Shown here in pieces: positions 15,393 through 23,316 of a stretch of 24,855 nucleotides of DNA. The notes under the pieces were generated by a model that ran no database searches, was not told the DNA's origin, and worked only from the letters and a program-made list of their open reading frames with translations. Numbering within the stretch: the first letter of the stretch is position 1; every line of letters begins with the position of its first letter. Source of the stretch: CANHVK01 sp046304235 (GTDB taxonomy: Bacteria; Bacteroidota; Bacteroidia; Flavobacteriales_D; Crocinitomicaceae); assembly GCA_046304235.1 (NCBI GenBank), contig JBKCEW010000102.1, positions 1 through 24,855 on the forward strand, given 5' to 3'. The translations under genes were made by a program, and so were the position numbers.

Positions 15393-18353
15393 TTATGCTT
15401 CGTTTTTCTTTTTTCGGTCTGTATAAATACCAGCACCTATTGCTAACAAAACTAGAATTGAAGCAATTGAAGCTAAAGTACCCGAAGAATGATATTTTGG
15501 TAAATCAAATGTAAACTCGATTTTATGTTTACCTGCAGGGACTTTCAATCCTCTTAATAAATAATCTGTTTTAACAATATCAACCTCTTTTCCATCTAAT
15601 TTAGCTGTCCAACCTTCAGGATAATAAATTTCAGAAAAAACAGCAAATTGTTCCGAATTTGTATTAGAGGAATAAGAAATTTTGTTTGGTTCATAGGAAG
15701 TCATTTTAATCGTCCCTTGTGCATCAAATTTAGACTTACCAATTTTTGAAAATTCATCAGTTAGCATAATAGCTTCTTCATTTGGTTTAAACTCCTTCGC
15801 ATTTTTGATTTTAACCAATTTCAAGAAAGACTTCGCAGTATCCATTTCCAACGTTTGTAATGGAACTAAATTTGTTTTTCCGTTTACATCCATCACAAAC
15901 ATTGCTTCCATACCTTCTGTTAAACCATTAGACATTGGTACTGATATTGTATCTGACTTCAAAACATATTGAATCTTATCCGAACTAAACGCCTTTATTT
16001 TACTTGAAGCTATACCATTTACTAAAAGTGTTCCTTGGAAAGCATTCTCTAAATCAAGTAGAGAACCTAAAGAACGAATTTCATCGTTTGGATTATTTAC
16101 TTTTCTAATTGAAGAAACAAACCAAGCATTACCAAGTGCTGTAGGATTCGGTTGAACCTGATTACCATTTGAAATAAAATATTTAACATTTAGCATGTCA
16201 TATACCTTATAATTAGAAGTTGTAATATGAAAATCAAATAGATTTTGAATATTTCTCAATTTCGCACCATGATACCCACCTAAAGCTTTGTGAAAATAGG
16301 ATGAATTAGCACTATTAAAACCACCAGACATGTCAAAAACACGATAGTTTGTGTTTTTATTTAATTCGGAAAACTTATATGCATCAATAACACGAGATTT
16401 CGCCGCGCCAGAAAGTTCCAATTCCATTGCTTTAGCAATACCTTCGTTTTCAGCTTTCTTCAAAATACTTTTCAGTTTAGGATTACTAGCAATTTCGTTT
16501 TCCATAATGCTTCTATCTGCAACAGAGGCCTCCATTGGAAATAAAGTTTGGCCCCTTTCAGCCCAAAATTTATACCCATTTCCTTGTTCTTGATTACCTA
16601 GATAATTTTTTGCTACAGGAATCAAATCAATTGCAGTTATTACCACCAAACCAATAACTACTAAATCTGACTTCATTTCTGTATAAAACAAGGCTGCAAT
16701 CAACCCAATTGCAAGAATGGTCAACAAAATTGATCGATTCATGCTATCGTTAAAAATCGATTCTCTCACCTTTTTTATCCCCTCAAAACCTTCTAAATAT
16801 GGTGCACTTTGTTGTTTAATAAATTGATCCAGTTGTGTAGGATTATTTACATCCAGCTGATATTGTGTAAGAAGAACAGATGGATCCATCCCAAGTATTT
16901 GCGATTTAATATTTGATTCTACATTATCGATTTGAATTTGATCATTAGAAGATGCATACCCATCTCCTAAACCAACTGATTTTATGGCAAATAATAAAAC
17001 AACAAAGACACCAGAAGCAATTAAAAACATCTTCTTTTTTTCTTTGATTAATTCTCTCTCTTTGATTAAATAATCTAAAAATAAAACACCTAAAATTGGC
17101 ACACACAACTCAACCATAACAAGTATAATAGTAACTGCTCTAAACTTATTATATCCAGGTATGTTTTCAAGAAAAAAATCAGTTAATCCCATGAAATTTT
17201 TACCCCAAGAAAGCGCAAGAGTTAATATAGTAACTCCAAAAAGAGCCCATTTTACTGGATTTTGTAAAAATACTAAACCTAAAAGCGCTAAGAAAACAAC
17301 AATGATACCTATGTAAACTGGACCTGATGTCATCGGTTGTTCTCCCCAATAAACGGTTGAATTCATTACGTTTTTGCGTTGTTCAGGAGATAATTCTACC
17401 TTGTCTACATGCTCTGCAAAAGGTGAATCCGCTAAGGCGACAGTCCCTCCACCTTTCACATAAGGAGATATCAATGTAAATGATTCACCAACACCATAAC
17501 TCCATTGTGTAATGTAATCTTTATCCAAACCAGTGGTTGAATTTTCAGCATTTGAAACACCATTTGGTAATATTGTGATATCATTCCCACCTCTAATTGT
17601 GTGTTTTGCATAATCTTTAGTCATGGAAATATTTCCATAATTAACCAATAATGCTAAAAAATATGCCACACCTATTCCCAAAGATGCAATCAAAAAGCGT
17701 TTAAAATCTTTCTTTAATAAGGCATTTACAAACATTACTATACACAAGCCAACTAATAATATCCCAAGATAATAGGTTACCTGTAAATGATTCATTGACA
17801 GTTCAATCAACATAAATAACGCAGATAAAATTATACCCCACTTCAAATTACGTTGATAAGACATTATAAATGCCCCTACTACGGGTGCCATAAAAGCTAC
17901 AGCGAGTGCTTTGGTATTGTGACCCGCTTGAATAATAATGATATCATAACTTGAAAAACCAAAAGCTAAAGAACCAAGAAGTCCAACCCAAGGGTTAATA
18001 TTCAAACACAACATCAGAATATAAAAACCCAACATGTAAAGCATAGCAGGACCTGCAGGAGGAGGAAGAACTTTTAAAAAACTATCAATTGCATTTTTAA
18101 TATAGTTTCCTTCATAAATTACAGAAATTTGAGTTGAAGGCATACCGCCAAACATAGAGTTTGTCCACAATGTTTCTTTCCCTGTATGCTCTCGATAATA
18201 TTGAATTTCGTGAGAAGCACCTCCGAATTGTTCAATATCATGTTGTTTCAATCCATATCCTTGAAATTGAAGATTAAAATAAACGAAAGTTACTGTAATG
18301 ATAATTCCAACTACAGTAAAATGCTTCCAATTTGATTTAAAAAACTGTTTCAT
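15393..18353 (-). CDS. YfhO-family membrane protein
   Basis: A 986-residue multi-pass membrane protein. The N-terminal TM (about 12-31) is followed by a lumenal/periplasmic loop with FGGASHEIQYYREHTGKETLW and MFGGMPSTQIS, the GT-C-like loop region typical of YfhO proteins. Roughly ten more TM segments lie up to about 575 (for example VGLLGSLAFGFSSYDIIII, ILLTILAIGLIAALFY). A long soluble part (about 600-950) follows, with EIYYPEGWTAKLDGKEVDI and GLKVPAGKHKIEFTF, then a final TM (about 958-978) and a KKK tail. In Firmicutes YfhO helps glycosylate lipoteichoic acid; Bacteroidota members have no known role, and a polyprenyl-sugar-dependent glycosyltransferase is the best guess. It is preceded at 13 bp by a strong terminator hairpin. 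Confidence 0.85.
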   Translation of the reverse strand: MKQFFKSNWKHFTVVGIIITVTFVYFNLQFQGYGLKQHDIEQFGGASHEIQYYREHTGKETLWTNSMFGGMPSTQISVIYEGNYIKNAIDSFLKVLPPPAGPAMLYMLGFYILMLCLNINPWVGLLGSLAFGFSSYDIIIIQAGHNTKALAVAFMAPVVGAFIMSYQRNLKWGIILSALFMLIELSMNHLQVTYYLGILLVGLCIVMFVNALLKKDFKRFLIASLGIGVAYFLALLVNYGNISMTKDYAKHTIRGGNDITILPNGVSNAENSTTGLDKDYITQWSYGVGESFTLISPYVKGGGTVALADSPFAEHVDKVELSPEQRKNVMNSTVYWGEQPMTSGPVYIGIIVVFLALLGLVFLQNPVKWALFGVTILTLALSWGKNFMGLTDFFLENIPGYNKFRAVTIILVMVELCVPILGVLFLDYLIKERELIKEKKKMFLIASGVFVVLLFAIKSVGLGDGYASSNDQIQIDNVESNIKSQILGMDPSVLLTQYQLDVNNPTQLDQFIKQQSAPYLEGFEGIKKVRESIFNDSMNRSILLTILAIGLIAALFYTEMKSDLVVIGLVVITAIDLIPVAKNYLGNQEQGNGYKFWAERGQTLFPMEASVADRSIMENEIASNPKLKSILKKAENEGIAKAMELELSGAAKSRVIDAYKFSELNKNTNYRVFDMSGGFNSANSSYFHKALGGYHGAKLRNIQNLFDFHITTSNYKVYDMLNVKYFISNGNQVQPNPTALGNAWFVSSIRKVNNPNDEIRSLGSLLDLENAFQGTLLVNGIASSKIKAFSSDKIQYVLKSDTISVPMSNGLTEGMEAMFVMDVNGKTNLVPLQTLEMDTAKSFLKLVKIKNAKEFKPNEEAIMLTDEFSKIGKSKFDAQGTIKMTSYEPNKISYSSNTNSEQFAVFSEIYYPEGWTAKLDGKEVDIVKTDYLLRGLKVPAGKHKIEFTFDLPKYHSSGTLASIASILVLLAIGAGIYTDRKKKNEA

Positions 18354-18370
18354 AATTTATTAAACTAAAA

Positions 18371-18395
18371 AAGTCCACTTAGTTAAAGTGGACTT
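18371..18395 (-). terminator. Rho-independent terminator after carB-DUF4834, directly upstream of YfhO
   Basis: A perfect 10 bp inverted repeat, AAGTCCACTT (18371-18380) and AAGTGGACTT (18386-18395), with a 5-nt loop. On the minus strand it starts 4 nt after the DUF4834 stop codon and ends in a run of six T, the classic terminator form. Only 17 bp separate the hairpin from the YfhO start codon, leaving no space for a separate promoter between them. Confidence 0.8.
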
Positions 18396-18399
18396 AAAT

Positions 18400-18651
18400 T
18401 TATACTTCTTCATAGTCAACATCCTGGAAATTGGTCGGCTTATTTTTTCCTAGAATATTAATTTTTCCTGTGTTTTTTTTATAAAAAGACCGATTTCTTT
18501 CTAATTCTTTTTGAAAATCTTCGTGCCTTTTTTGTTCCGCTAAATTCCTTTTTACAATTAAAAGCTGACCTAAAAATCGAAGTAATACAGCTCCTCCGAT
18601 TATCATCAGAATCATTTTAAAGGTTCCTTGAATACTAGCGATTAGTACCAT
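18400..18651 (-). CDS. DUF4834 small membrane protein
   Basis: An 83-residue protein with one N-terminal TM segment (about 11-32, MILMIIGGAVLLRFLGQLLI), a charged helical stretch rich in Lys, Arg and Glu (KRNLAEQKRHEDFQKELERN), and the acidic ending VDYEEV. This layout, with the C-terminal DYEE motif, is that of the DUF4834 family of Flavobacteriia, whose function is unknown. Its ATG overlaps the carB stop codon by one base (TAATG), so translation is probably coupled to carB. A terminator follows 4 bp after the stop. Its constant placement near YfhO-like genes (from memory of related genomes) hints at an envelope role; that is inference. Confidence 0.75.
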   Translation of the reverse strand: MVLIASIQGTFKMILMIIGGAVLLRFLGQLLIVKRNLAEQKRHEDFQKELERNRSFYKKNTGKINILGKNKPTNFQDVDYEEV

Positions 18652-21467
18652 TATCTAGACAAATGCATGTTTCGTTCTGAATATATCTTTACAAAGAAAG
18701 GATCTTTTAAGTTTTTAACAAAACGAATTCCTTCTCCCGTAGATTTCATTTCAGGACCTAATTCTTTTTTCACATCAGGGAATTTCTCATAGGAGAAAAC
18801 TGGAATTTTAATTGCATATCCTTCTTTTTTAGGATTGAATTTAAAATCCTTCACTTTAGAATGGCCTAACATCACTTTTGTTGCATAGTTAACATAAGGT
18901 TCATCATAAGCTTTTGCAATGAAAGGTACTGTTCTAGAAGCTCTTGGGTTTGCTTCAATTACATATACTTTATCATCTTTAATAGCAAACTGAATATTGA
19001 TTAATCCTTTCGTTTTTAAAGCTAAAGCTACTTTTTTAGTTATCTCTTCGATTTGAAGCAATACCATGTCTCCTAAATTATATGGAGGCAAAACTGCATA
19101 AGAATCACCAGAGTGAATACCTGCAGGTTCAATATGTTGCATGACACCAATGATATACACATCTTCGCCATCACAAATAGCATCAGCTTCCGCTTCGATT
19201 GCACCTCCAATAAAATGGTCTAACAAAATCTGATTGCTCCCCATTTCACCGATGATATCAACCACATGGTGTTCTAATTCTTCTTTATTGATAACAATTT
19301 TCATTTTTTGTCCACCCAAAACATAAGAAGGGCGAACTAACAATGGAAATCCTAAATCATCCGATAATTTTAATGCTTGTTCTGCATCTTCAACTACACC
19401 ATACTTAGGGAAAAGAACATTATTTTCTTCTAATAATTTAGAAAAACGTCCTCTATCTTCTGCCAAATCTAACGCTTCATAACTTGTACCAATGATTTTA
19501 ATACCAAAACGATGAAGTTTCTCCGCTAACTTAAGTGCTGTTTGACCACCCAACTGAACAATAACCCCTTCAGGATTCTCATGTTGAATAATATCATAAA
19601 TATGTTCCCAGAAAACAGGTTCAAAATATAATTTGTCAGCAGTGTCGAAATCTGTAGAAACTGTTTCTGGGTTACAGTTGATCATAATTGTTTCATAGCC
19701 ACACTCTTTCGCTGCTAAAACACCATGGACACAACTGTAATCAAACTCAATTCCTTGACCAATTCGGTTTGGTCCTGAACCTAGTACAACAATTTTCTTT
19801 TTATCTGTAACGATACTTTCGTTTTCATACTCGAAAGTTGAATAGTAATAAGGTGTTTTTGCTTCAAACTCCGCAGCACATGTATCTACTAATTTGAAAA
19901 CACGTTTGATACCCATTTCAGTTCTTTTCACATGAACCTCAGACTCTAAACAACGAAGTAAATGAGCAATTTGTCTATCAGCATACCCTTTTTGTTTTGC
20001 TTCAAACATCAACTCTTTCGGGAAATTACCTAAATGGTATTTCTCAATTTTACGCTCTAGCTTGATTAAATCTTCAATTTGCTTTAAAAACCAAAAATCG
20101 ATTTTTGTTTTATCGTGAATCGTTTTAAACGGAATTCCTAATTTAATAGCATCATAAACATGGAATAAACGGTTCCAAGATGCATTTTCTAACGAATGTA
20201 AAATTTGCTCTTGGTTTGTTAATTCTTTCCCGTCAGCTCCTAATCCGTTACGATTAATTTCCAACGATTGACATGCTTTTTGTAATGCTTCTTGGAACGA
20301 TCGACCAATTCCCATAACTTCCCCTACTGATTTCATCTGAAGACCTAATCTTCTGTCAGTACCAGGGAATTTGTTAAAGTTCCATCTTGGTATTTTAACG
20401 ATTACATAATCTAAAGTAGGCTCGAACAACGCAGAAGTACTTTTTGTAATTTGGTTTTTCAACTCATCCAAGTTGTAACCAATCGCCAATTTCGATGCAA
20501 TTTTAGCAATCGGATATCCTGTTGCCTTAGAAGCTAGTGCAGATGAACGAGAAACACGAGGGTTAATCTCAATCGCAATAATTTCTTCTTTTTCGTCAGG
20601 TGAAACAGCAAACTGAACGTTACATCCTCCAGCGAAATTACCGATTGAACGCATCATTTTGATTGACATGTCTCGCATGCGTTGGAAAGTCGTATCAGAC
20701 AAAGTCATTGCAGGAGCAACCGTAATCGAGTCACCTGTATGTATTCCAAGAGGGTCAAAATTTTCGATTGAACAAATAATAACCACGTTATCATTGTTAT
20801 CTCTTAATAACTCCAACTCATATTCTTTCCAGCCTAAAAGCGCTTTATCAATCATCACCTCATGAATCGGTGATAATTGTAAACCTCTTTCTAATAAAGT
20901 ATCAAATTCTTTTGGATCATGTACCACAGAAGCACCCGCACCACCAAGTGTAAACGATGCTCTGATACACAAAGGGAATCCAAATTCTTGTGCAATTTCT
21001 TTTCCTTCCAAGAAAGATTTAGCTGTTTTCTGAGGAGCCATAGGAACATCTATTTTCCCCATTAACTCTCTAAACTGTTCTCTATCTTCCGTAATATTAA
21101 TCGCATCAATATCAACACCGATCATTTTCACTCCGTACTCTTCCCAAATCCCCATTTCCTCACACTTCATAGCAAGGTTTAGTCCTGTTTGACCTCCCAT
21201 AGTAGGAAGAACAGCATCAATTTTGTGAAGATTTAAAATTTTCTCGATGTACTCCGGTTCCAAAGGCCATAAATAAACATTATCCGCAACAATCTTATCA
21301 GTCATAATTGTTGCAGGATTAGAGTTTATTAAAGTAACTTCAATTCCTTCTTCACGAAGAGAACGAGCGGCTTGAGAGCCAGAATAATCAAATTCGCAAG
21401 CCTGCCCTATTACTATAGGACCACTTCCGATGATTAATACGGATTTAATGGATTCGTTTTTTGGCAT
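18651..21467 (-). CDS. carB: Carbamoyl-phosphate synthase large subunit, lacking the allosteric domain
   Basis: A 938-residue CarB that makes carbamoyl phosphate from bicarbonate, ammonia (from the CarA glutaminase) and two ATP, for pyrimidine and arginine synthesis. The first half opens with GSGPIVIGQACEFDYSGSQA and has MGGQTGLNLA and the ATP-grasp LGGAGASVVHD. The second half repeats the pattern: GSGPNRIGQGIEFDYSCVHG, LGGQTALKLA, and a second ATP-grasp with SYVLGGQKM. The sequence stops just after GPEMKSTGEGIRF, where E. coli CarB (1073 residues) continues with about 130 residues of the MGS-like domain that binds UMP, IMP and ornithine. Short CarB is known from Flavobacteriia, so this is not a sequencing break. 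carA is not in the window. It begins an operon with DUF4834. Confidence 0.96.
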   Translation of the reverse strand: MPKNESIKSVLIIGSGPIVIGQACEFDYSGSQAARSLREEGIEVTLINSNPATIMTDKIVADNVYLWPLEPEYIEKILNLHKIDAVLPTMGGQTGLNLAMKCEEMGIWEEYGVKMIGVDIDAINITEDREQFRELMGKIDVPMAPQKTAKSFLEGKEIAQEFGFPLCIRASFTLGGAGASVVHDPKEFDTLLERGLQLSPIHEVMIDKALLGWKEYELELLRDNNDNVVIICSIENFDPLGIHTGDSITVAPAMTLSDTTFQRMRDMSIKMMRSIGNFAGGCNVQFAVSPDEKEEIIAIEINPRVSRSSALASKATGYPIAKIASKLAIGYNLDELKNQITKSTSALFEPTLDYVIVKIPRWNFNKFPGTDRRLGLQMKSVGEVMGIGRSFQEALQKACQSLEINRNGLGADGKELTNQEQILHSLENASWNRLFHVYDAIKLGIPFKTIHDKTKIDFWFLKQIEDLIKLERKIEKYHLGNFPKELMFEAKQKGYADRQIAHLLRCLESEVHVKRTEMGIKRVFKLVDTCAAEFEAKTPYYYSTFEYENESIVTDKKKIVVLGSGPNRIGQGIEFDYSCVHGVLAAKECGYETIMINCNPETVSTDFDTADKLYFEPVFWEHIYDIIQHENPEGVIVQLGGQTALKLAEKLHRFGIKIIGTSYEALDLAEDRGRFSKLLEENNVLFPKYGVVEDAEQALKLSDDLGFPLLVRPSYVLGGQKMKIVINKEELEHHVVDIIGEMGSNQILLDHFIGGAIEAEADAICDGEDVYIIGVMQHIEPAGIHSGDSYAVLPPYNLGDMVLLQIEEITKKVALALKTKGLINIQFAIKDDKVYVIEANPRASRTVPFIAKAYDEPYVNYATKVMLGHSKVKDFKFNPKKEGYAIKIPVFSYEKFPDVKKELGPEMKSTGEGIRFVKNLKDPFFVKIYSERNMHLSR

Positions 21468-21520
21468 AAAATGCGCTATTTAGATTTCAATTTGACAAAA
21501 ACTATACTACAAATTGAGCG

Positions 21521-21550
21521 CAAATTTAATTAAATATTTTTGGATAGCAA
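21521..21550 (-). promoter_or_regulatory. Promoter of carB
   Basis: On the minus strand there is TTG (21550-21548), a 19 bp spacer, then TAAATTTG (21528-21521), an exact fit to the Bacteroidota promoter. It implies a leader of roughly 45-50 nt before the carB ATG at 21467. A second, weaker box (TAGTTTTTG, one extra T) lies slightly downstream. The 272 bp between carB and DUF2795 holds this promoter and the DUF2795 promoter region, and nothing else that I can identify. Confidence 0.62.
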
Positions 21551-21678
21551 TTGAAACATTTCCACAATTCAGAATAAAACTCAACAAATAAATTGACTTA
21601 CTCTTATTAATTTACAGCCGTTTGATTTTAAATATTTTACAACTAAATATTTTTTTGAAATTAAATTTATGTAAATCG

Positions 21679-21709
21679 TTGATTTTTTCATTTTAATTTT
21701 ATTTTTTTG
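21679..21709 (+). promoter_or_regulatory. Possible promoter of the DUF2795 gene
   Basis: TTG (21679-21681) is followed after 18 bp by TATTTTTTTG (21700-21709), a -7 box with two extra T relative to TAnnTTTG. It lies 30 bp before the start codon on the correct strand. The T-rich surroundings make a chance match likely, so this is tentative. Confidence 0.3.
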
Positions 21710-21739
21710 TGCCAAATTTAACTATCAAAACTAAGACCT

Positions 21740-21961
21740 ATGTATTGGACTTTAGAGTTAGCATCTTATTTGGAAGACGCTCCTTGGCCAGCAACAAAAG
21801 ATGAGTTGATTGATTTCGCTATCCGTCATGGTGCACCTTTGGAAGTGGTTGAAAACTTACAAGATTTAGAAGATGAGGGTGATGTTTATGAAAGCATCGA
21901 AGAAATTTGGCCGGATTATCCATCAAAGGACGATTTCCTTTTTAATGAAGATGAGTATTAA
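21740..21961 (+). CDS. DUF2795 small protein
   Basis: A 73-residue, very acidic soluble protein (MYWTLELASYLEDAPWPATK...). The segment LEDAPWPATKDELIDFAIRHGAPLEVVENL is the DUF2795 core, a short helical module resembling a helix-turn-helix or SAM-like fold; the tail DEGDVYESIEEIWPDYPSKDDF is typical of the Bacteroidota form, which is highly conserved but uncharacterised. It stands alone: carB is divergent, and a strong terminator follows 14 bp after its stop codon. Small size, strong conservation and its own transcription unit suggest a housekeeping role; nothing in the sequence says which. Confidence 0.88.
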   Translation: MYWTLELASYLEDAPWPATKDELIDFAIRHGAPLEVVENLQDLEDEGDVYESIEEIWPDYPSKDDFLFNEDEY

Positions 21962-21975
21962 AAACTAGATTGTAT

Positions 21976-22007
21976 AAAAAAACCCAGTTTCGCAACTGGG
22001 TTTTTTT
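21976..22007. terminator. Bidirectional terminator between DUF2795 and ychF
   Basis: A perfect 14 bp inverted repeat, AAAAAAACCCAGTT (21976-21989) and AACTGGGTTTTTTT (21994-22007), with the tetraloop TCGC. It has a T run on the plus strand and an A run on the other side, so it can end transcription of both DUF2795 (14 bp upstream) and ychF (stop at 22043 on the minus strand). Confidence 0.85.
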
Positions 22008-22042
22008 ATTATCAATTTCTACCTCCTTCAAGGGAGGAAGGT

Positions 22043-23140
22043 TTACACATTAAATCTAAAGTGCATAATATCGCCATCTTCAACTACATATTCTTTTCCT
22101 TCTACCTTAAATTTACCTGCATCTTTCACAGCTGACTCAGAACCATAGGTTGTGTAATCTACATATTTCATTACTTCAGCACGAATAAACCCTTTTTCGA
22201 AATCTGTATGGATAACACCAGCAGCTTGCGGAGCAGTCATTCCTTTTGTAATCGTCCAAGCTCTTACTTCTTTCACACCTGCTGTAAAATAAGTGTATAA
22301 ATCTAAAAGTGCATACGCCGAACGAATTAAGCGATTTACCCCCGGCTCCTCTAAACCTAATTCTTCTAAAAACATTTGACGTTCTTCATAAGTTTCCAAC
22401 TCCGTTATATCAGCCTCAATCTTTGCACCGATCACCAATACTTCAGCATTTTCAGCTTTAACATGTTCTCTTACTTTGTCAACGTATTGATTACCTGTCT
22501 TCACTGAAGCTTCATCAACATTACACAAATACATTACAGGTTTAGAAGTAATTAAATGAAAACGTTTTACCATTTCTTTTTCGTTGTCATCCATTTCTAA
22601 ACTTCTAACAGAAAGTCCTTTTTCTAAATGCTCTTTAATACGAGCTGAAAGTTCATTTTCCTTTAAAACCTCTTTGTCTCCCGATTTTAAATTACGAACT
22701 AACGATTGTATTTTTTTCTCAATTGATTCTAAGTCTTTCAATTGTAATTCTAAATCAATCACTTCTTTATCACGGATAGGATCTACAGTACCATCAACGT
22801 GAATGATATTTCCGTCATCAAAACATCTCAACACATGAATAATAGCGTCCGTTTCACGAATATTTGCTAAGAATTGGTTCCCTAACCCTTCTCCCTTGGA
22901 AGCCCCTTTTACTAAACCCGCAATATCAACAATCTCCATGGTTGTAGGAACTACTCTTTCAGGATTTACTAATGACTCCAATTTTTCCAAACGTGGATCT
23001 GGAACTGAAATTGTTCCTACATTCGGTTCAATTGTACAAAAAGGGAAGTTTGCTGATTGTGCTTTAGCATTCGACAAACAATTAAAAAGTGTTGATTTAC
23101 CTACATTTGGTAATCCTACAATACCACATTTCAAAGCCAT
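22043..23140 (-). CDS. ychF: Redox-regulated ATPase YchF (Obg-like ATPase)
   Basis: A 365-residue P-loop NTPase of the Obg/OLA1 group that prefers ATP and associates with ribosomes. Seen: G1 GLPNVGKST (9-17), switch I region NFPFCTIEPNVG, G3 DIAGLVKGASKGEGLGNQFL (about 73-92), a coiled-coil insert with ELQLKDLESIEKKIQSLVRN, the YchF version of G4, NVDE (near 208), which in place of NKxD gives ATP preference, and the C-terminal TGS domain (YTYFTAGVKEVRAWTI to the end VVEDGDIMHFRFNV). Length is exactly that of the family. It is divergent from the alpha-oxoamine synthase gene with 176 bp between and appears to be a single-gene unit. Confidence 0.96.
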   Translation of the reverse strand: MALKCGIVGLPNVGKSTLFNCLSNAKAQSANFPFCTIEPNVGTISVPDPRLEKLESLVNPERVVPTTMEIVDIAGLVKGASKGEGLGNQFLANIRETDAIIHVLRCFDDGNIIHVDGTVDPIRDKEVIDLELQLKDLESIEKKIQSLVRNLKSGDKEVLKENELSARIKEHLEKGLSVRSLEMDDNEKEMVKRFHLITSKPVMYLCNVDEASVKTGNQYVDKVREHVKAENAEVLVIGAKIEADITELETYEERQMFLEELGLEEPGVNRLIRSAYALLDLYTYFTAGVKEVRAWTITKGMTAPQAAGVIHTDFEKGFIRAEVMKYVDYTTYGSESAVKDAGKFKVEGKEYVVEDGDIMHFRFNV

Positions 23141-23162
23141 TTCCTTAGAATATTATTTTTTG

Positions 23163-23170
23163 CAAATATA
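23163..23170 (-). promoter_or_regulatory. Possible -7 promoter element for ychF
   Basis: On the minus strand, TATATTTG fits TAnnTTTG and lies 22 bp before the ychF ATG. No TTG is present at the expected 19 bp spacing, so this is half a promoter. It lies in the divergent ychF / alpha-oxoamine synthase region. Confidence 0.35.
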
Positions 23171-23266
23171 TAGAATCAAAATGAAGATTTTTCCGAATGG
23201 GCTAATTAACACCTTTGGTTGTTGATAATTTATAATTCTCGTTTTTCGTTTACGTATAAAACTTTG

Positions 23267-23274
23267 TAATTTTG
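23267..23274 (+). promoter_or_regulatory. Possible -7 promoter element for the alpha-oxoamine synthase gene
   Basis: TAATTTTG fits TAnnTTTG and lies 42 bp before the start codon. At a 19 bp spacer upstream there is TTC in place of TTG (23245-23247), preceded by a T run, so the -33 half is degenerate. Confidence 0.42.
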
Positions 23275-23316
23275 TAATGACAAACAAAAATGTAAATTAC
23301 ATTTAAATCTTATAAT

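Noticed and set aside
22022..22037. Small hairpin CCTCC / GGAGG just after the ychF stop
   Set aside because: A short stem without a T run; the strong bidirectional hairpin at 21976-22007 explains termination.
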